Shown one piece after another: positions 48,101-64,000 of a stretch of 64,000 nt of DNA; position 1 is the first letter of the stretch, and every line of letters begins with the position of its first letter. The notes beneath the pieces were generated by a model. The model was not told the origin of the DNA and did no database searches. It worked only from the letters and a program-made list of their open reading frames with translations. The position numbers and the translations under genes are program-made. The stretch is from positions 7,248,812 through 7,312,811 of the forward strand of contig NC_085095.1 in NCBI RefSeq assembly GCF_963422355.1, written 5' to 3'. This DNA is from Corticium candelabrum. Taxonomy: Eukaryota; Porifera; Homoscleromorpha; Homosclerophorida; Plakinidae.

Positions 48101-48801
48101 AAACATGAGCAAGCAATAAAAGAAGGTAACAACATATATGAATACTGTTGGTCACGTAGAATGTCTATGTTTGTATTCATTTAGTGTGTCCAAGTGTAAA
48201 GAAAGGCATTCCTCTTTCTCAAGTTTTGTCCTCTAAACATGCAACTCCAGTAAATCAAACGGATCTCCACAAGATAGCAACAGATGTTGGAGAGTTCTGG
48301 CCTAACCTAACAAGTATCATATTTGGTTCTGACCAGTCTACGTTATCAAAGCTACAGCAAACCATTTCCGACTCCAGTTTTGTCCAGCCACCCGCATTCC
48401 GCATATTAAGTGAGTGGTTAGAGTTAAGAGACAACCAACTGATGGTATGTGAATTGTATGATGCTCTACTTGTTGCTCGCATTCCATCTGAACCTCAAAA
48501 GCATTTGAGGTACTTGATGTTACCTGATGCAGCACTCATCAAAGAAATAGTAGCTGAAAATGTTGGACATCGTTGGTATCAACTAGGTATATACCTTGCT
48601 GTTTCAGAAGGAGTCTTAAGGGAGTGTGAACGACAACTTTACACATACAAAGAGAAATTACATAAAGTTTTGTCAGCCTGGACAGATCAAAACCAACATG
48701 CTACAGTTCAGCAGTTGTTGGTAGCTTGTGATAAAGCTGGAGTGGGAGGAATAGTCAGGAGAGAGATTAAGTCTAAGCTTGGCAAACTGATTGGAACTTG
48801 A
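30143..48801 (+). CDS. CARD-like, LRR, Roc-COR, Death-Death ROCO gene, copy C
   Basis: I assemble 11 exons: 30143-30461, 33737-34339, 35289-35353, 35424-35516, 35579-35677, 35739-35828, 35896-35967, 36028-36154, 41902-44562, 46053-48125 and 48185-48801. All have GT-AG borders with matching phases (1,1,0,0,0,0,0,1,1,1), giving 2272 aa. Residues 1-106 look CARD-like (LPARLFSENLINEDELERF). 107-307 is an unrecognised alpha/beta-looking domain. 308-489 is a helical linker. 490-1376 are LRRs. Roc has its P-loop at 1452-1460 (GTTMAGKTS), DCGGH near 1499 and SKVD near 1561. COR lies at about 1660-1820, and two death-fold domains follow 2068. A TGA replaces the CGA of copy A, removing the CCLL end that is still readable downstream. 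The last three exons are solid. The link from 36154 to 41902 across a transposon is inference from phase and the lack of a local start codon. Confidence 0.68.
31255..31746. mobile_element. MITE with a 13-bp internal tandem repeat
   Basis: Terminal inverted repeats of about 20-30 bp: gagcgctttcacacacag at the left and its complement ending at 31746. The middle (about 31540-31635) holds about seven copies of the 13-bp unit ttaaccctcagtc. No coding capacity. It lies in the first intron of the ROCO-C gene. Confidence 0.8.
31847..32315. mobile_element. Second MITE, GGGGCGCGTTTCTTTA ends
   Basis: The left end ggggcgcgtttctttattct and the right end taaagaaacgcgcccc are inverted. The interior is built from short palindromes (ctccaccagctc/gagctggtgg, tccggattag). 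Non-coding. Located 100 bp from the previous MITE, in the same intron. Confidence 0.82.
32460..33415 (+). pseudogene. Remnant of a ROCO death-domain exon
   Basis: Scattered + strand matches to the last ROCO exon. 32478-32530 resembles the segment before the Death domain (cacctcatgcagcacctgga). 33075-33410 encodes VTPLIKEKVAE, WHEIGITLE and LSACDEAKVGGTVRRAL, matching the Death domain of copies A-C, with stops and a foldback insertion between. The 32570-33060 part is rich in repeated cagttct/ggaactg units. It is intronic to the ROCO-C gene. Confidence 0.65.
33130..33223. repeat. Short foldback element
   Basis: tagcctcgaagttccagacc is inverted at the far end (ggtcttgaacttcgaggcta), and the inner gaccgtctccca is duplicated. 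About 94 bp. It sits inside the death-domain remnant. Confidence 0.8.
36165..37130 (+). pseudogene. Isolated Roc GTPase fragment D
   Basis: Encodes GRIKILV, then after an insertion FLAEPDERTIGVEEKVMKLD, DCGGHKAYMLTNQL and SKVDLMVDMSREEM, clearly homologous to the Roc domains of copies A and C. Insertion of about 440 bp (about 36221-36664) has replaced the P-loop segment, and homology stops at the 37.1-kb transposon edge, before COR. It lies in the long intron between exons 8 and 9 of the ROCO-C gene. Confidence 0.75.
36221..36664. mobile_element. Insertion replacing the P-loop of Roc fragment D
   Basis: Defined by comparison with 46270-46335. Starts catttacactggca, which is inverted as tgccagtgtaaatg 65 bp further in. 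No protein seen. Probably a non-autonomous DNA element, with some host sequence deleted. Confidence 0.45.
37135..41812 (+). mobile_element. 4.7-kb DDE-type DNA transposon, unclassified
   Basis: Imperfect inverted ends: ttaggccacaccaaaaa ... gttttgggtaac at 37141-37175 against taaggccgcaccaaaaaag ... gtttcgggtaac on the - strand near 41763-41803. Between them is a decayed + strand transposase in several frames: 38098-38685, 38700-39341 (CLDNKAKIPVGEPALPMSMG), 39360-39980 (TDGHGDH, then RTAPGHSYVNPAERCMSVLN) and 40007-40528, a Cys-containing C-terminal region. The D-x-KAKxxVGEP, TDGxxDH and NPAER motifs look like the DDE triad of an uncharacterised transposase family. Frame changes make it inactive. 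It hosts the 40829-41508 element. Confidence 0.62.
40829..41508 (-). mobile_element. 680-bp pogo-like non-autonomous transposon
   Basis: Ends CCGGGGTTTTCCGAAACAGC are exact inverted repeats of 26 bp, flanked by TA on both sides (40827-40828 and 41509-41510), as expected for Tc1/mariner/pogo insertions. The - strand frame 41287-40919 encodes only the DNA-binding part of a pogo/CENP-B-type transposase (helix-turn-helix YTVEQKLSFVRMLKEEFGN ... SRELGIDRKRIREWR, then a second helical domain). The DDE domain is absent, so it needs another source of transposase. Confidence 0.88.
42473..44395 (+). repeat. 135-bp LRR-coding tandem array, copy C (14 units)
   Basis: Fourteen 135-bp units (anchor positions 42546 to 44301 in exact 135-bp steps), each encoding two LRRs. 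Framework codons are nearly invariant. Variation lies chiefly at exposed beta-strand positions (LKKLxLxxC and LEELDLSxN) and at the E/Q/R before TF. Units 4-8 and 10-14 are near-copies of each other, showing an internal five-unit duplication. Confidence 0.95.
44563..46052 (+). other. Intron of ROCO-C between LRR and Roc exons
   Basis: No gene seen. Closely similar to 843-2657 of copy A apart from about 330 bp missing here. Confidence 0.75.
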
Positions 48802-49639
48802 ATCATACAGAGTGATAATCGTATCCATAACAATTGTTGTTTGCTCTGAAATAAAGAAGTAATTATCTATATGTGGACGGGAAAAGGGAAATAAGAGAAA
48901 CAAGACAACACACTTTGCTTGCTGCGAACCAACAGCCTTATTGTTGTGTGCAGCTACAATATATGTAGAAGATTATCATCCAGAAGAAAATATCATCAGA
49001 AAGTAAGAAAATTTTGATGACAGTGGATTGTTTGTGAACAAGATGGTTATTGATAGGATGACACAACTGATTGAAATTACACGCAAAGCAATGATGTAAC
49101 TGCCCGAGAACAAGGTAACATTATTGAGTTGGATGACATACTGTTGGTGCATCTGTTGAGTTCAAATGTGTATGCATGAGTGTGAGTGGAAAGAAAACAA
49201 TTGTAGAGCAACACAAATACAGACAGACACACAAGCAACAGACGTACAAAAGACAGAGACATACAACTGAGCACAAACAGTCACAAGATAGTTAGAACAT
49301 AAATCGACCACTTGAGTGCCTCTTGACTCACATATTATTCAGTATATCAAATACACACCAATGAGACGTTGATTGTGTCTCTAGGTTCACTTCAACTTGA
49401 TCATCTCTGATATTTCATCATTGACTGGATGTGGCAGGATGTCAAGCAGCCACCAATACGTTCATTTATGTCGACTTGTACAGCATGATATCACACCACG
49501 AGCGAAGGACAGACACACAAACCTCAGCCTCTTCTTACAAGATGAACACTCATTATAATGGAAGTTATTGTACAAATAGTGTATATAGAAGATACAGTAA
49601 AGACAAAAGTTTAGTTGTTTTGTATTGAACTGCTGATAT
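48802..49639. other. Spacer between convergent ROCO-C and PARP genes
   Basis: Non-coding. The first 60 bases still contain the lost C-terminal codons of ROCO (ending tgttgtttgctctga). Duplicated in blocks A and B. Confidence 0.7.
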
Positions 49640-58026
<8,387 letters not shown>

Positions 58027-58140
58027 GCTGAGACCACGCCTGTCAGTCCTCGGAGTCCCAACTCGCTTAGCAAATTAACGGTTTGTTAACGCGCGTTATT
58101 AGACTACGTGTACATACTTTCTGTGACACATCACTGAGCG
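58027..58140. promoter_or_regulatory. Bidirectional promoter between PARP and UBE2J1 genes
   Basis: Only 114 bp separate the two divergent start codons. No TATA box is evident. It contains ttaacggtttgttaacgcgc, a partly palindromic GTTAAC-type motif. Function is inferred from the arrangement. Confidence 0.5.
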
Positions 58141-59196
58141 ATGGAAGGTCAATACAATCTCCGCAGCCCAGGTAATACACTTACACGCAGCCCAAACGCA
58201 CGATAACAAAATAGACCAAAAAAATTACTTCATTCTGTGTGATCGTTTGTTTCTACGCGACAGCCGTCAAGAGACTGATGCGTGAAGCCAAAGAAATGAA
58301 AGATCCGACGTATCACTACTATGCCCAGCCTTTGGAAGTAGAGAATTTCACGTCCAAATTGGTTTTGTTACGTCACCGATGACGTCATTATTGTGATTGT
58401 AGGACAATTTGTTTGAATGGCATTTTACAGTACGTGGCCCGCCTGATGGCCCGTATGATGGTGGTATCTATCATGGAAGGATTATGTTTCCAGCCGAGTA
58501 TCCGATGAAGCCACCAAGCGTCATGTTACTGACAGTTCGTAAAATTCGAAAATAATTTATTTTTATTAAATAATTATTTACATAATTTATATTAAAATCA
58601 ATAACGTAAACAATGAATTTGTTAATATTAATAACTCTTAAGTTTAAATTAATTATAATCAATACTTTCATTGATTAATTTGCTGTTATTTGATATTAAC
58701 TTTGTAAGTCATTAATATATTGATGTTAATTAGTAATTAACAATAATTATAATTTACAAAAATAATTGTTATTATATATATATATATATATATCTTTATT
58801 GTAGCCAAATGGTCGATTTGAGACTGGCAAGAAGATCTGCTTGAGTATATCCGCATATCATCCTGAGATGTGGCAGCCCTCGTGGAGCAGTGAGTAGTTG
58901 CCATTGTGATGATGATGGGGTAGTATTGACTGCTGCTTCTCTTGCTTGTAGTTCGTACGGTACTTGTTGCTATTTCTGGGTTTATGCCCACAAAAGGTGG
59001 GGGTGCGATAGGGGCATTGGATTATACGACTGAAGAGAGACAAAAGTTGGCAAAGAAGTAGGAGAATTGTGTGGTTTAGATGTGTCTGTCTGTTGTCAGT
59101 CGGTTTGTTTCCTGGTTGTCCAGCTGTCTGTGTGTCTACTTTTGTGCACCCATTGGTGTGCTTGTCTGTCTGCCTGTCTGTCTGGTTATTTGTCTA

Positions 59197-59248
<52 letters not shown>

Positions 59249-59327
59249 TGCACACACAAGCACACACACACGCATGCACACACACACACACGCATGCACA
59301 CACACACGCATGCACACACACGCGCAT

Positions 59328-59374
<47 letters not shown>

Positions 59375-59501
59375 CACACACACACACACACACACGCATG
59401 CACACACACACGCATGCACACACACACACATGCACACACACACACACACACACACACGTGCACACACACACACGCATGCGTGCACACACACGCACACACA
59501 T

Positions 59502-59543
<42 letters not shown>

Positions 59544-60145
59544 ACACACACACACACCCGCGTGCACACACACACACGCACAGTCAGTCAGTCATTCAGT
59601 CATCTATCTGCACAAACACATTTTGGTTATTATCAGTCTGTCACATCCACATAAACCAAACTTCTCCCTTTTTCAGATCCGTTGACTGGCGATGTTCCAT
59701 ATGTAATTTTTCTAACCGAGAGACGCTGCTCTCTCACGACGACGACAACGTATTATCCGAGCAAGTAAAACAAGACGAAGAGATGGCTGCACAAATATCA
59801 TTCAAATCTGAGGCAGAAGTCAAGGCAGCAGCTGCAGCAAGAAAAGAAACACAACCAAACACAACAGATGAAAATACGCCTTTACTTAACGCCGATGAAG
59901 ATGAGCAAACACAAACTCAGACAGAACCTGTCACCACAGACGTGTCACCGCCTCCTGTGTTGAGACAACGAGCAGTACCCGATACACAAACGCCATCTGT
60001 GTCACACCTTGATGTACGGCAACAGTCAGGAATGAGAGGAGGCCGAGGACTCTTTTTGTTCGGACTTCTCTTACTCGTTCTGTTCGTCAGTCTTGTATTA
60101 AGACGATTTAATAAAGTAGCCGATCAACCACATCTAGCATTTTAG
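58141..60145 (+). CDS. UBE2J1: UBE2J1-like tail-anchored ubiquitin-conjugating enzyme E2
   Basis: ER-membrane E2 of the Ubc6 type, used in ER-associated degradation. Six exons: 58141-58171, 58264-58337, 58403-58534, 58805-58889, 58952-59057 and 59677-60145. All junction phases match, giving 298 aa. It starts [19 protein letters not shown]. The UBC core includes [21 protein letters not shown], and KKICLSIS with catalytic Cys91 in the position usual for the family, followed by MWQPSWSIRT. A Gln/Thr-rich linker leads to a C-terminal hydrophobic anchor at about 266-284 ([17 protein letters not shown]) and a short basic tail, as expected for a tail-anchored protein. The last intron is filled by a large AC microsatellite. 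It is divergent from the PARP gene and convergent with the SETD4-like gene. Confidence 0.93.
59205..59582. repeat. (AC)n microsatellite with GCATGCAC and GTGCAC interruptions
   Basis: 380 bp of AC-rich sequence inside the fifth UBE2J1 intron. The long Cys-Val/His-Thr frames are artefacts. Confidence 0.97.
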
Positions 60146-60193
60146 TATACGTCTCTATATTGTTGTACAGTTTACTGGTGACTAGACAAGATG

Positions 60194-63960
<3,767 letters not shown>

Positions 63961-64000
63961 CTATATTCAACAAAAACGTTCAAAATCAACAACAAAATCT

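Overview
The window is nuclear DNA of an animal, most likely a sponge. The genes are split by short GT-AG introns (58-59 bp at the smallest). The death-fold / ROCO / PARP / UBE2J1 / SETD4 repertoire is metazoan. The non-genic DNA is very rich in CTGT/GACA and AC/TG microsatellites and in diverse transposons (Helitron, P/THAP, Ginger-like, pogo-like, Ty3/gypsy, non-LTR). The sponge assignment is an inference from gene style, not from a database match.

Layout. (1) 1-11.9 kb: block A, with the 3' part of an LRR-Roc-COR-Death ROCO gene on the + strand, followed by a decayed, transposon-riddled 3' copy of a PARP gene on the - strand. (2) 11.9-23.6 kb: a transposon graveyard holding non-LTR fragments, a broken Helitron, a P/THAP remnant, palindromic repeats, GACA arrays and a Ginger-like gene. 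(3) 23.7-28.5 kb: block B, a 12-bp minisatellite abutting a ROCO pseudogene and a second PARP 3' pseudogene. (4) 28.5-30 kb: CTGT-tailed repeats and a perfect 161-bp inverted repeat. (5) 30.1-48.8 kb: block C. I join 11 exons with matching phases into one gene, predicted as CARD-like domain, unknown domain, linker, 28+ LRRs, Roc, COR and two death-fold domains (2272 aa). Its introns hold MITEs, a Roc fragment and a 4.7-kb DNA transposon. (6) 49.6-58.0 kb (-): an intact 20-exon PARP2-like gene with three WWE domains ahead of WGR (786 aa), convergent with the ROCO gene. (7) 58.1-60.1 kb (+): a UBE2J1-type E2 enzyme, head-to-head with the PARP gene. (8) 60.2 to beyond 64 kb (-): a SETD4-like methyltransferase, tail-to-tail with UBE2J1.

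Blocks A, B and C are segmental duplicates of one ROCO(+) / PARP 3' end(-) unit. Only C has an intact PARP. The most striking object is the LRR array of the ROCO genes. Its 135-bp units are nearly identical, and their differences fall mainly on the exposed positions of the LRR beta-strand and on copy number, as expected of a diversifying recognition surface joined to a GTPase and death-fold signalling domains.
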